From Phoronis australis (lineage: Eukaryota > Phoronida > Phoronidae), in the NCBI GenBank assembly GCA_002633005.1, contig NMRA01000853.1, positions 1 to 47,932 on the forward strand: DNA of 47,932 nt. Direction: 5' to 3'. Positions 1 through 13,500 of this stretch are shown here, piece after piece; positions within the stretch are counted from its first letter, which is position 1, and each line of letters opens with the position of its first letter. The position numbers and the translations under genes are program-made. The notes under the pieces were generated by a model that was not told where the DNA came from, did no database searches, and saw only the letters and a program-made list of their open reading frames with translations.

Positions 1-1705
1 TGGGATATTGATCTAGTTTGTGTTCCCCAACACCATGTCACGGTGTCAAAGGTCAACTTTTCGCGGATTTTTTTTAGTTTTCGCTTTTTAACGTAACTAC
101 AGACACAATAACATGATAACTGGAAGAAGATATATCCAACTAACAATATCTTGAAAATATTATTACAATTTAACATACTTAGACCTTGCAATTTACACTT
201 TAACCACTGAGCTATTCAGCAGCTGACTTCATTTTGAAAAACATGAAAATGAGGACGCATAATAGTCGCTTGTTCAATAAACCGCATTTCAACGACATTG
301 ATTACGCTGTGAACAATAAGACGTAAAATTTCAATAAAAACGATATCTTTAATTCAGTAAAATTTATCTGTCATTTTCTCTCACTTGAATCTTTGACTTG
401 GACATTATACTCAGTAACCAGTGATAACTTACTTTAACATACATTTTTAGGCTGGAAGCTTAGCATGATAAGATGTGTAGCAGGCTAGCCTATTTGCTTC
501 AACCTTATAGATTCACTTTACTTCTATTTTGCTTAAATTTTCAACAGATTTTAAGTAAAAACAATATTCTAACTAGAATGGCTCGGCGTTTCTTAAAGGT
601 CACGACCTCCCACCCCGGGCATCTGACATAGAAAAAGTAGTTCCAAAGCTGAGGGGACTTGAGAAAGGCAGACCTATTCATTGCCATGTTTATCGTTCAG
701 TATTTGATAAAATAGAATATTTCATGTTCTCAGTCCTTAATCCCCCTTATCTAATGCCCTCGTGGATTTCGAGGGGCACCCCCTCGGGTAATAATTCTCC
801 AAAATCCATTCGGGCTCTAGATTACCGAAGATAACGACTTCACTATGTAATAATTTATATTTAACCGATTTTAATACTGACGTTCGTCTTTTTATTTTAT
901 GCAACTTTACCTTACCGTTTAACAATTGGTAACGGAACAACATTTTACACCTATTTTATTTTATGTATTATTAATTGGGTCACGTGACCATGTCTTTTTA
1001 GTAAAATTGAGCAAAAAGGTACATGGATAACTAACCAATGATATTAACAACATAATAACATTTTCTTTCACTGAGATTTTGAAAATGTTGCGGTAAATTT
1101 CTAAAATACCATTTCGGGTTTATTTTATGAAATTTTAAGTGTTTTTTAATGAAAATCACAAAGGTCTTATTTTTGATAGCCCCTATTGCAAAAGGGAAAC
1201 ATTTTAAAAACAATTGCTAACAATGTTTTGGACAATAGTACATAAAACATGGTATCTGAAACTTTCGTTCGAATCAGTCCAATTGACCGTTTCTGAGATA
1301 TGACGTTCCGAATTTAGCCGAAGGTCCTACATTGTACATCACATTAAATACGCTTAAATTACTCTGCCATTTATCGAGTGGAATTTTAGCTCAACAACAG
1401 TGTGCGCAGAGTGGCTGCGTCCGCAAAGATTCCCAGTTTGGATCCGCGCTCAGAAAACAGCTTTTCTCGCTTACGTCACTCACTATTGATGTCGCTTGTG
1501 CGTTGGTCTCTCATGGGGATCCAACGCAATGAATCCAGTGAGGTTGCTCAGGTATTCACATTTAACGACTTTCCAACATTGAAAGAATTTGACAAAAAGT
1601 GGGTTACATAAAGATAAGCGAGGACAAAGGCAGCCATATTAGTTACCGATCAAACACATGCGCACTTACATGTATGTGAAAGCGGCTATAAACCCATCTT
1701 CCATA
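1..1705. other. Unassigned AT-rich sequence
   Basis: No coding region, RNA gene or repeat is recognised here on either strand. If the kinase-macro gene extends left, this is intron sequence. I looked for the rest of the macro domain on the minus strand and did not find it. Confidence 0.4.
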
Positions 1706-4700
1706 GTAGACCGGCAGCCCAGAGCACTTAGCATAGATGAACGAGGTACCAACATCTGACCACGGGAGCATTTAAAGTCCACCTCAGTATGTACAGAAAT
1801 GGACGTCTGTCGTTGTCTGCACTCTGGGTGTGACCCCCTGGGGGCCTTACAAAGACCCCAAAAAATGAGCTAGACCAAAACTGATTTAAAACGAACAATA
1901 GTACGGCACTGAACACCGAATGACCCATGACAGACAAATTGCACTCTGGAATGGGTCCGGCAGAAACCAAAAAAGGACCCCCTGAAAAATGAGCTAGCAC
2001 ATACATTCGAGGTACCACTCAAAATCAATTCCATGTGATTCAATACATGTCACAGATCACTAAAACACCTAAAGTGTATGACAGACAAAATACACTCTGG
2101 GTTGTGCCCGGCAGAAACACCCAAAAATCTCAACCATGGTATGCCATCAAAAATTTGAGCTAGACTAGATTTTCGAGGTACCGGCCAAAACTGATTTTAA
2201 ACGAACAATAGTACCGCACTGAACACCAAATGACCCATGACAGACAAATTGCACTCTGGAATGGGTCCGGCAACCAAAAAAGGACCCCCAAAAATGAGCT
2301 AGCACATACATTCGAGGTACCACACAAAACCAATTCCATATGATTCAATACATTTCACAGATCACTAAATGCCCTATGACAGACAAGTTACACTCTGGAT
2401 TGTGCCCGGCAGAAAACCCCAAAAATCTCAACCATTGTATGCCATCAAAAAATTGAGCTATACTAGATTTTCGAAGTACGGGCCAAAACTGATTTTAAAC
2501 AAACAATAGTACCACACTGAGCTCCAAATGACCCATGACAGACAAATTGTACTCTGGAATGGGTCCGGCAGAAACCAAAAAAGGACCCTCAAAAATGAGC
2601 TAGCACATACATTCGAGGTACCACACAAAACAGACGTGTTTTTAAAAACCTTCTTTAATCAAAATAAACTACATGAAATAGAGCAACACTTTCAAAACAG
2701 CATAGTAACAGATAGTCAAAATCACTGTATCGACAAGAACATCAAGCTACATACTATATGTTTAATGTTTAGTTTCCTGTTAGTTTTTAATACGTTTCAA
2801 TATCAGATTCGTCACGGCTACTCCAGCTTGATTCGGGCTCGCTTGTTTCGTCATAGCCCATTTCCTTTTACCTCTTGATCGGCTTGGTTTTCTTGTAAAA
2901 GACCAGCACCTTCAAAAAGGACATCAGGAACGGCAGATCCACAAAACCATTTGGGAGTGTAGTATCCATCTTGTACCTTCCAACCGTAGGTAAGAGGATC
3001 CAAACCGTTTCCCGGATCGGCCGAATCCACTTGACCTCAGAGCAAGGCAACATGATGGGCTCGTTTGAGCTTGTTCAATAATGTTTTTCTGCAAGGAGGA
3101 AGCAATGCGCAGTCAATCTTCTTGATGTTGGACATCGGAGAAAATTTTATTGACGAGGGACCAATTGTCTAAAAGCTGACGAACAAAAACATAAAACCCA
3201 TGCGCGCACCCAGCCTCTAGTTTTGGGGGGGCTCGAATTTCTGACCAAGTGGACCTATTTCTAACAGAAAAGCTGGAGGACTAAAAAAAACGGGGTACCA
3301 CCTTCAGTACTGTGAACTGTGCGTCTNCCACCATTTACTGTTTTTTGACGTGAAACTGGGCATTTTGGTTTAACACTATGAAAACATTTGAAATTATTTT
3401 CGTTGCTTTTATGAACTATATTTTATCAATTACAGTTATTACCTTGTTCATTTTTCCGGTCATCTCAATTAATTTCAGATATCGACGCTTCATTGACATC
3501 TTTGACTCCTCCCTTCATTAAATAGGAGACATATGTATTCTTCTAAATTTCTTTCGTCTTATTAACTCTGAGAAGAAGGTGATAAGTGTCCCAGAGGAGT
3601 CTTTCATCAGGATTTCCAGAGGCCTCACTTTTCCTGCTGCTGTGACGTCACACCCTGTCATTGCATGCAATTTTCAGGCAATGCTGCACCGAGAACCCTT
3701 GTTACCGAAACACATCGTTGTTTATATATTTATTTAAATAGCATTGGGACTCCACCGCGTGGCTGCGCACCAAATTAGGGGTGATTTGTATTTTATCACG
3801 GAAGACATTATGTCGGCCATCGACAAATGACTCCGCGAAACAAAAACATTGCAAACACTATACACTACACTGAATTTCGACATCATGTAAAAATTTCTTC
3901 AAAAAGTTACCACTAGGCGAGTTAACTGTCTTACATCTCGACACCCGTCTGCTTTTCGCTTGTAGTGATCATGAGAGTAAACACAGGCTTTAGTGAACGA
4001 AAGTTTTTTATAATTAGTTTTTGTTTCCTGCGGTCCCGCTTTTTGCAATTAACTCATTAAATGCACAACTTTTGTCACCAATTGTGTACTTCGATTTTCG
4101 TGTAGCAATTTTTAATATCTTGTTGTCCAGTTGTTTGGATTTCCCACCCGAGTACTTGAATTAGCAGGGGAAAACTGAACGATTGTACCTCCATTTTTAA
4201 GGTCCTTTCTGGGTTTTTGGTAGACTATTTCCGAGTATAATTTGTCTTTCACGGGTCATTGAGTTTTCAGTGCAGCACGATTGTTGGTTTTAAATCAGTT
4301 TGAGCCGATACCTTGAAAATCTAACTGTCTTAAAAATGGCAAACCGTGTTTGAGATTTTTGAGGGTTTCTGCCAGGCACAATCCAGAGTGTATTTTGTCT
4401 GCCGGTCATAGGGCATTTAGTGACCTGTGACACGTAATGTATTGAATCTCATGTAATTGTTTTTTTGTGGTATGTCGAATGTATGTGCTAGCTCATTTTT
4501 GGGGGGGTCTTTTTTGGTTTCTGCCGGACCCATTCCAGAGTGCATTTTGTCTGTCATGGGTCATTCAATGTTCAGTGCGGTACTATTGTTCGTTTTAAAT
4601 CAGTTTTGGCCGGTACCTCGAAAATCTAGTTTAGATCAAATTTTGATGGCATACCGTGGTTGAGATTTTTGGGGGTTTCTGCCGGGCACAACCCAGAGTG

Positions 4701-5083
4701 TATTTTGTCTGTCATAGGGGTTTTAGTTATCTGTGACGTGTATTGAATCATATGGAATTGGTTTTGTTTGGTACCTCGATTGTATATGCTAGCTCATTTT
4801 GGGGGTCCTTTTTGTTTTCTGCCGGGCAAATTCCAGAGTACAATTTGTCTGTCATGGGTCATTTGGTGTTCAGTGCGGTACTATTATTCGTTTTAAATCA
4901 GTTTTGGTTGGTACCTCGAATATCTAGTCTAGCTCATTTTTTGGGCTGTTTGTAAGGCCCCCAGGGGTCACACCCAGAGTGCACACAACGGCAGACGTCC
5001 ATTTCTGTACATACTGTGGTGGACTTTAAATGCTCCCGTGGTCAGATGTTGGTACCTCGTTCATCTATGCTAAGTGCTAAGAG
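1706..5083. repeat. Foldback element 1 with repetitive inverted arms
   Basis: The left end (AGCCCAGAGCACTTAGCATA at 1717) and the right end near 5083 are reverse complements over at least 130 bp, including the block GGTACCAACATCTGACCAC. The arms (about 1712-2640 and 4200-5083) are further made of units of about 290 bp built around GAGCTAGACTAGAT, TTCGAGGTACC and CCCATGACAGACAAATT, in opposite orientation in the two arms. The core at 2640-4200 is unique to this copy. This architecture is that of non-autonomous foldback (long-TIR) DNA elements. It lies downstream of the macro exon, inside the probable intron. No clear target duplication is visible and the right end looks trimmed. Confidence 0.75.
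2830..3060 (-). pseudogene. Decayed coding fragment with YGW motif inside foldback core
   Basis: On the minus strand, within the core of foldback element 1, one frame reads KRAHHVALL, then after a shift DPGNGLDPLTYGWKVQDGYY and TPKWFCGSAVPDVL. It is more GC-rich than the surroundings. I associate the YGWxxxDGxxxPxW pattern with the C-terminus of an unnamed, highly repeated invertebrate mobile-element ORF, but I cannot name the family. Frame changes show it is dead. Confidence 0.4.
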
Positions 5084-5085
5084 TT

Positions 5086-6398
5086 CAATAATTAATCCCG
5101 GTGATTAACATTATACGGCCGAAACAAGATTTTGACAATATGTGGAGTTTTAGTTTGTGTGCGCGTGTACGGGGGGGGGGTCTCAGACCAGATTTCAAGT
5201 GTCTGATTCAGACAAACAGCAACTATGGCTAAGTAACGCCGCTCCCAGTCGTTACGTGCGTGGTATCCCAGGCGACCGGTACTGGCGCTGCCCACTACCA
5301 GTCCGATTTCGTCGTCTGGTCCACTGTGGAGTGTAGGGAATTTCTTCAGTTTTTCAAAGAAAACAGAAACTGAGTGACGATGAATAAACAGAAGGTGCTG
5401 GTCAGATGTAAACTTCAATCGAAGCTTCAGTGAATCAGTCAGAAACTCATAAATTCTTGGCTTTGTTAAACATTAAAATTAGGACGATTTGCAAAGCAAG
5501 CGAGTGCCAGTTAACGCCAACACGAAAAATAGACTTGGTCTTTTCGGCAACCTAAGACTGTTTTAAACACAACTTTTGCAACAAACTAGTTGCACAAAAC
5601 ATAAAACGTGCAATAGACATTACAGGAACGAGTGGGTTCGCATGTGAACTGTGTGGACCATAAACAAGTATGTCTCTTAACACTGTGGTTTAGTTATGAA
5701 GCGTGGTGGTGTAATGGAGGTCAAGTGTGCGCTCTTTGACCAAAAGTTCGAGTCCATCAAGTTCATGATTTACCATTGTTGAGTCACTCTCGGCGATACC
5801 GCGGTTTTTAAATGCTTTAAAACAAGAATTGTAGTTTATTTAAAAAATCTTCTTCGTCATTTGAGTGTGCGTCATGACCACATAAATTATGTCCCTGCTT
5901 GTGTATCTTTTCACCATCGGGACAAAAAAGATACGAAAAGCAGGTGAAAGTCAAGAATCACGGAAGTTTTTTATTCCGGGCAACTTATCGAATTGAAAAC
6001 TTGCCACGCAGCGATGTCCAATTCCAGAATGCGATCTGGGTCGTAAGATTTAGCCGCGCTAGTCACAAAGATCGACCTGGCAACAGAAACGGTTGATTAC
6101 ACTCCAGAAATCAAGGAAATGCTCGTTTTCAGAGGCGAAAACTAAATTTTCCCCAGGCGGAAGGGAAACCCCCCCTCCCGACCTCCCCGTATGCGTCGTT
6201 ACGAGCCTCTACTATCAGTTGCATTCTATGCACGATTGTCAACGAGACAAAATGTTGGGTCCCTGTCTGGATCCGCAACTAGAAGACCAAACTGAGACCA
6301 ATTTTATGTTATAATTCTGAAATTTGGTTCTTGGACGGAAGGCGGATATATAGCCAATTTAAGTAACAAGCAGGAATGCATTAAGTTTTGTTACTTAC
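5086..6398. other. Probable intron sequence, nothing assigned
   Basis: This lies between the macro exon donor (6398/6397) and foldback element 1. It contains a G-run near 5170 and a weakly tRNA-like stretch near 5698-5760, with no convincing exon. The open frames here lack family features. Confidence 0.35.
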
Positions 6399-7574
6399 CA
6401 AGTGTCGAGATCGATTTTGACAGTTGTCCTACAGTGAGGTCTAACGCTTTGTTGGATGCGTTTACTATAGCATCCACCTCATGAGATGTTATGTCTCCTT
6501 GAAACAGCTTGAACGATACCTTGTTATGATCTACTTTGCTAATGAAGCGGGGAATGTTTTGAGAATCTGCGACCGCCGCCTGGCCATACAGTTCCACAAT
6601 ACTCTTTGTCTTTTTCTCTATGTTAGACCTTTGCTGGAAAAAAAAACTTATGTCGGCTTGCTGAACCACGTGACTTATGGATATTATTTTTGACCGAGCT
6701 TCTTGAATCACCTGGCACGCATGTTGCAACCCTTCTCTTGTTCCCCAGATTGAAAAGCTTGTTTTTGAAGGAACATGCAAAATCTCCACAAAGCAATTCT
6801 TGAGAGACGCTTGTATCTGCTCCATATAATTTTCAATCATATAACGGAACTGTCCTTTGCTATCCATTGCAATGTGTTGTTCTAGAACCGTGTGATTTTC
6901 GACAAAGGACCGACTCTCTTTAACAACATCTTGAATGACTGGGGTCGTCGCTGTAATCTCTATAGATGTATGATCTTCATTTTCCTTCATATTCAAATAA
7001 CCAGAATACTGTTCACACTGTGAGTTCTTGAAGTCCAACCACTCATTACTTCTAAAAATCTTTCTCGACGAAGTCGGTATAGAGACCCTTTCAGCTTGAA
7101 GCTCGTTCACCAATAAGGATGCAGCCTGCTTTGCCTGGTTCATGTCGGCTGAAAATAACATCACGTTATTATTTCCTTCATCAACCTCCCAAACAGCAAC
7201 GATAGCGTTGTCTTTGTATCGAGACGCCATGTACTCTGCACACTCTTTGGTGGTTAGAAGTTTAATCTTTTCTGAAGATAAATGTACCATTTTTGACGCA
7301 AGACTTTGAAGCATCCTGATCATGTCTTGTTTGGCAGAGATCACTGACTGTTGCTCTCCAGTAAAGAACACAGTGGAATTTTCAACTTCACTTCGGAAAT
7401 GACACGTCGTGATTGATTTATCGAAACTCGTCTGATGAAGGTATCGCATCTGATGGTCCTTCAGCTTGTAACTCATAGTGACCTGGCCATTAGCCAAATG
7501 CTCTGCTGCAGTATCGGGTCCAGAATGCACGACTGACATTTTCTCGTCACTGTTTTCTTCGGATTCCATGTGAT
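6399..7574 (-). CDS. Exon 9: PARP14-like KH-like region and start of a macro domain
   Basis: The exon runs from acceptor TTTGTAATTTCAG to donor ACTTG/GTAAGT, where the open frame would otherwise stop at once. It encodes 391 codons. The first about 340 residues have the alternating strand/helix character of the degenerate KH repeats before the macro domains of PARP14-like proteins (for example MLFSADMNQAKQAASLLVNE and HVPSKTSFSIWGTREGLQHA). The end carries GDITSHEVDAIVNASN, the classic macro-domain ADP-ribose-binding strand-loop, then LTVGQLSKSIS. The domain is cut after about 40 residues by the intron. A Met five bases inside the exon could serve as start of a separate gene. I found no following exon in 1-6398, so it probably lies beyond the window. 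Confidence 0.85.
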
Positions 7575-10500
7575 CTGAAATTACAAAATATATTTCTGTT
7601 CCGCATGAACGCGACTAAACTTCATGTTGAATACAAAAGGTCACGCCACATCATTTGTTCTCTTTCGATTAGCGCTGTGTTGCATAAAAATACAAAATTT
7701 ATCCGCTGGTGTTCAGAAATGTCATTATTGATGACCAATTAATTAGTTAATCGTTAAATTTTGCTGAAACTGAAACGTGTTGGATGATGTAGGAGCTGTG
7801 ATAGCTGTGACACGTGGTCGCTGGGCAATGACAGAGAGTACAAGTAGCTAAAACCATAGCTGACTCGCTAGTGGCCTTTGATTCTTTTCCACCTTCCAAC
7901 CTATGCCTATGCAAAAGTGTAAACATTTTGACCTTTGGGTTACCTTTTAAAAAGCTCGCGCTGTGACTCATGAAATGTAAACCTTAATAAACAATTAATA
8001 AAATATTTATGACTTTGAACTATACAATTGCACATGATAATTCGAGGCATTTTATGCCGATGTCCTCATGGGGTTAAGGCAAAAAGAAACGAAGTTAGAA
8101 AGAAATGAGTTAAGACGGCAATAGAGTGATGAAATGAGTATGAATAGCTGAATGAAATGGACATTCACGGCGAAAACGAGGTGAAATGACTGACTAAGCT
8201 ACGTTAAAAACTATTGGGACTATCAATTTCCTTCAGCACATCAGAAAGGACATGGCATTATCCCACACTAGTGATTTTGAAAATGAACTGTTTTCTTCCT
8301 TAGCAAGAAAATCTAGTCACTTTCAGTGCCTCTCTCGGATAAGCAAAATCCTGGAAACAAAGAAATCAACCGAGGAAATATCAAAATGTGACTAAGTCCC
8401 AGAAAAGAGCTCCCAGAGGGTCTTTTGGAAAAGTGACGAAGCTCAATCGGAAATTTGTAATGCCTTCATTCAGACACCTGCTTTTAAGGTATGTTGTAAG
8501 AGTACGTTTTAGTCTATTAGCAGTTTGCATGCAATTGGCTGCTACAAGAAAATTCTGACGAGATTTCTGTTAACAAGTGATCAGCTTCACATGGGTCTCT
8601 AATGCGGTGTGTGCATTGCGTTGGTGTCGCCTTATAGCTACAGATGTCTGTGAAAGAAATTCAAAAAGCAGCGAAACTACGTACTGTAGAGTTTCATGCT
8701 CAACGTTTCGATTTAATCGCTGTTGAGTGTACATTGTAGTAAATCTCGTAGGTTGTCTATGCATCTGCAAAATGATTCCATTAAGGACCACTTTCACGCA
8801 CTCCACAAAAAAATGACCCATTCCGACATCGTCGACAATACCATCGTTAGGTATTTCGAACAGGATAACTTTCGTCTGAAAATTCTCGAAGCATTAATAA
8901 TGAAAAGTGAAACTCCTGGCAAATCACATCCTATAGGCCTATGTATATACTTGCGCGTTAGGTTACAAGTTAGCTCTAGTAAAAGAACAGTTTTAAATGT
9001 AATAATTTCTAACTTAAAAAAGGTAACAAAGATGAAAACAGCTGTAATTGTGCATAGAACTTGTAACATTTCCTGAAAATAGTTGAATAACAACAATATT
9101 TGATATTGCATTTAGCGAGGAATTAGAGCCTGAGTTGAAGACGATATAATTTTCAGCAATTGAAAACTGAGACACTAAGTGTTATATAATTAACAGTTTT
9201 GTATCAGATGTTAACTTTGGGACCTGCTAATGCATGTCGAGTGTTATTTATACTGCTGCAGTTGTATTACTTTAAACTATATTCGGAAAGTTTGATGATC
9301 GAACCGGCTAAAGACTTCGAGTCTTTGAACTTTCTATGTCAGAGGGCACTATTGAAGTAATGCGGGAGGTGAATACTGACGGAAAACAATATCACATGAC
9401 CGTATTGCACTCGACTGATTCAAAGCGTATGGGATAATTTTTAAACTTTTACATTTTCTTCAAGAAATTATAAGTGGCTTGGGAAGTAAGTTTTTCATTT
9501 GAGCGGAAATATGCAGAGTGGAAAGATGTTTTCTAAAAACTTGGCTAATTCCCTTTAAGCATGAACTGGTCATGGTTATGAAAGGTATTCTATTATTAGT
9601 ATTTAGGACTTTCGTTTAAGTTCTTAAAGATTCATCTCTTGTGATTGGGCGAACTTTGTAGAACTGTTTGCGTACAAGATGCAAGGGGAATTGGCGCTGA
9701 AGTAAGTAATGCTTGAGTTCTTTTAACCGATTATTAAAGGCAGTTTCTTCTGAACACTAATGCGACGAATTCTAAGTGCAAGGCTCTATGGAAGGCTTTC
9801 CTTACAGTGAAAGTGGTGACATGAGTGATATGACAGATATTGGTATTTGTCTGTTCCTTTACGGAATAAGTCTGTACTCTGAACACCCAAGACCTTCCAG
9901 AAAAAAATCTGAAATAGATATTGACTTCAACAAATCACGGTGGATATTGGCTCAGTTTGGACAGGCCAAATTGGTATCACCCGGTACCTTCGACTGAAGA
10001 GCCAGAAGATTGAAGTGTCACAAATGGAGTTAAATGACCCAACTTTGCTTTAATAGTGCTCGCCATATACAAATATTATATATGTTATCGTAATTAATCA
10101 TAGTTTGTAGTTAAGGTGAATCCAGTGGCGTAGCGATAGACCGGTAGCCCAGAGCACTTAGCATAGATGAACGAGATACCAACATCTGACCATAGGAGCA
10201 CTTAAAGTCTACCTCAGTATATACGGAAATGGACGTCTGACGTTATCTGCACTCTGGGTGTCTCCCCTGGGCAGGGACGGATCCAGGATTTTGAGTTAGG
10301 GGGGCAGGGCATAGGAATAACCAGAATTTCGGCAGATGCATGCGCCCAGCTTAAAATTTGGGGATGCAAGAGTCTCAAATTTTTGGGTTCGTGGACTTGT
10401 TGACTAAAAAAAAAGTAACGGGGTTGTTCACTAGGGCCTATGCATCGTTTATTCACCCCGAGTTCCCCTGGTTGCGCGCATCTGCTAATCAGCAATTAGC

Positions 10501-13500
10501 ACCCGAACTTCTAAATGGTATCTGGTAGAATTTTAGGGGGGGGGCATGTCCCCTTTGCCCCCCCCTAAATCCGCCACTGCTGGGGACCTTTAAAAGGGGC
10601 CAAAAGATGAGCTAGACTAGATATTCGAGGTACCGGCCAAATTGATTTGAAACGGACAATTGTACTGCACTGAACACCGAATGACCCAGGAGAGACAAAT
10701 TGTCCTCTGACCCCCAAAATGAACTAGCTATTACATTCGAGGTATCACAAGAAACAATTCCATGTGATTCAATTCATGTTACTGATCACTAAATGCCCTA
10801 TGACAGAAAAATACACTATGGGTTGTGCCCGCCAGAAATCCCCAAAAATGTCGATCACCCTATGCCATTGGAAATTTGAGCTAGATTAGATATTCGAGAT
10901 AATAGCTAAAAAACTGATTTAAAACGAACAATAGTAACGCAATGAACACTGAATGCCCAATTTCAGACAAATTGCAGTCTAGAAAGGGTCCGCTAGAAAC
11001 CCAAAAATGACCCCCTCCCCAAAAAAAATGATCTAGCTCATACATTCGAGGTGCCAAAAAAACAATTCCATGTAAATGAGTACGTGTCACTGGTCATTAA
11101 ATGACAGAAAAAATACACTTTGGGTTGTGCCCGCCAGAAATCCCCCAAAAATGTCAACCACTGTAATTGCTATTGAAAGTTTGAGCTACATCAGATATTC
11201 GAGGTACCGGCTAAAACTGACTTAAAATCAACAGTGTGTGCCGCAATGAACACCGAATGACACAGGACCGACAAATTCTCCTCTGGAAAGAGTCCACCAG
11301 AAAATCAAAAACGACTCCCAAAAAGGAGCTAACTCTTACATTTGAGGTACCACAATAAACAACTCGATGTTATTAAAATAGAAGTTACTAGTTACTGAGT
11401 GGCCTGTGATAGACAAAACCCACTCTGGGTTGTGCGGGCCAGCCTCAGAAGTCTCAACCACGTAATTCTGTTGAAACTGTGATATATTTGACAGAAGATC
11501 CCGGTTAAGTTTTCGTAGAATCAAGAATTGCGACATGGAAGGTGTTGTAATCATGTGCTTTGTTTACATTTCATGGCGATTACTTGTATTTCCGTAACTC
11601 TTTCGCGTCTACTGAACTCTCTCCTTGCTTAAAATTGATAATGACGACACACTGAGTGCCAACTGGATGGTGGTGAAAAATAAGCATCTTGGAAAATACC
11701 TAATAACATTGAAACTTTGGGATACCAGGAACTGTTAAAATCCAACCCATTAAATGATGATTAAGACTGCAGTTACTGCAGCATAATGAGCTATCAAAAC
11801 TGTCCCGTTTTATCCCTAATAGCCGAGCGGCAAAATATGGCTCTATATCACGTGGGAAATTACAATAGTATATGGAAGTATATCGATTTAGCCGTGCGAC
11901 AAAAAGCGAGACATTTAAATGGTGTGGCGCAATGGCTGAAAATTTTTAAAAAGTGGGACAGTCCGCAAAAAGCGGGGCAAATGGCAAATACACAGTATGC
12001 TGTGAGCCACACGAAGTACTGGTTTGGGTTCTTATCAAGGTCAACTTTTTATTTTTTCAAAATCTTATTTCACGGATGTAGTCAAGTCCTACAGGTAACA
12101 GAAGTTATAGGTAAATACTACAGAATAACAAAGTTACTTAAACACACCATTTTTAGGGCCTAAACTTTTCATTTAGGGCGAATGTAACTTCTTTCCGTAA
12201 AACAACTTAGCACGAATTTAACAGTCAAAATTGTCTTGTTGAAAAACTCTAGGTATGCAGAACGGGACATTTTGGCAACCTTCCACCTACAAGAATGGCA
12301 GAAAGACCTATATGGACCATTTCTTGGGGAGAAAAGACTTGTTGTCTGACATGGCGGCAACTGTATTCGCCTTTTTTAAAGTGGTACAATGGCAGCTGAT
12401 CATCCACCGGATTCTCATGGTTCCCATGAAGAGGTCGACAGGTTCCCATGAAGAGATCGACACGCTTCTTACCTTCCACTTAGCCGACTCAAATGGCAAT
12501 GCATTAATCAGGGCCTCTGACACGGATATCATTTTAATTATTGGGTGTCTGTTGAAAGCTTTGTGATGACTACTCCTAGTTTATTTTGATTAAAGATTTT
12601 TTAACACATCTGATGATTTTCCTTAAAATCATTGTTTAGTAGTCAATGTCATGTGTTGTTGCTGAAGTATATTTCCTGCTGACAGTCTCGATAGCTCATT
12701 ATACTACACTAGCTGCAGTCTCAATCATCACTTAATGTTTTTGACCGTTCCTGATATCCCAGAAGTTTTAGTGTTATCAGGGATTTTCCAAATGTTTACT
12801 TTCTGCCATCATCCATTGGGCACTCAGTGTTACCCTATAATTAATTTTAAGCAATGAGAGAGTTCAGTAGACGCCAAAGTATTACGGAAATACAAGAATT
12901 CGCCAAACTAAGCACGTGATCACAACACCTTTCTTATCGAAATTCTTGATTCTACAAAACTCAACCAAGTTTTAAGCGGGATCTTCATTATCTAATTATG
13001 ATATCACAAATTTTCAACAGAATTAAGCGGTTGAACTTTATGGGGCTCGCAGGCAAACCCAGAATGGGCTTTTGGCTGTCACAGGCCATTTAGAAAGCAG
13101 ATGAATTACTTCTATTTGAATCACATGGAATTGTTTATTGTGGTACCTCGAATATATGAGCTAGCTCATTTTGGACGTCGTTTTTGAGTGTCTGTCGGAA
13201 CATTTCCAGAGTGCAATTTGTCTGTCATGGATCATTTGGTGTTCATTGCGGTACTATTTTTTTGTTTTAAATTAGTTTTAGGTATCTCGAATATCTAGTC
13301 TAGCTCAAATTTTCTATGACATACCGTCATGGACATGTCATGGATCATTCGGTGTTCAGTGCAGTACTATTGTCAGTTTTAAATCAGTTTTGGCCAGTTC
13401 CTTGAATATCTAATCTAGGTCATTTTTGGTCCCCTTATAAGGTCACCAGGGGTCACACCCAGAGTGCAGACAACGGCAGACTTCCATTTCTGTATATACT

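Noticed and set aside
5092-5418. Candidate macro-domain continuation on the minus strand
   Set aside because: No macro-fold motifs and no acceptor in the required phase.
5698-5762. tRNA-like stretch with A-box (TGGTGTAATGG) and B-box (AGTTCGAGTCC) similarity
   Set aside because: The acceptor and D-arm do not pair properly and the anticodon loop is too long. At most it is a tRNA-derived SINE relic, not supportable as a gene.
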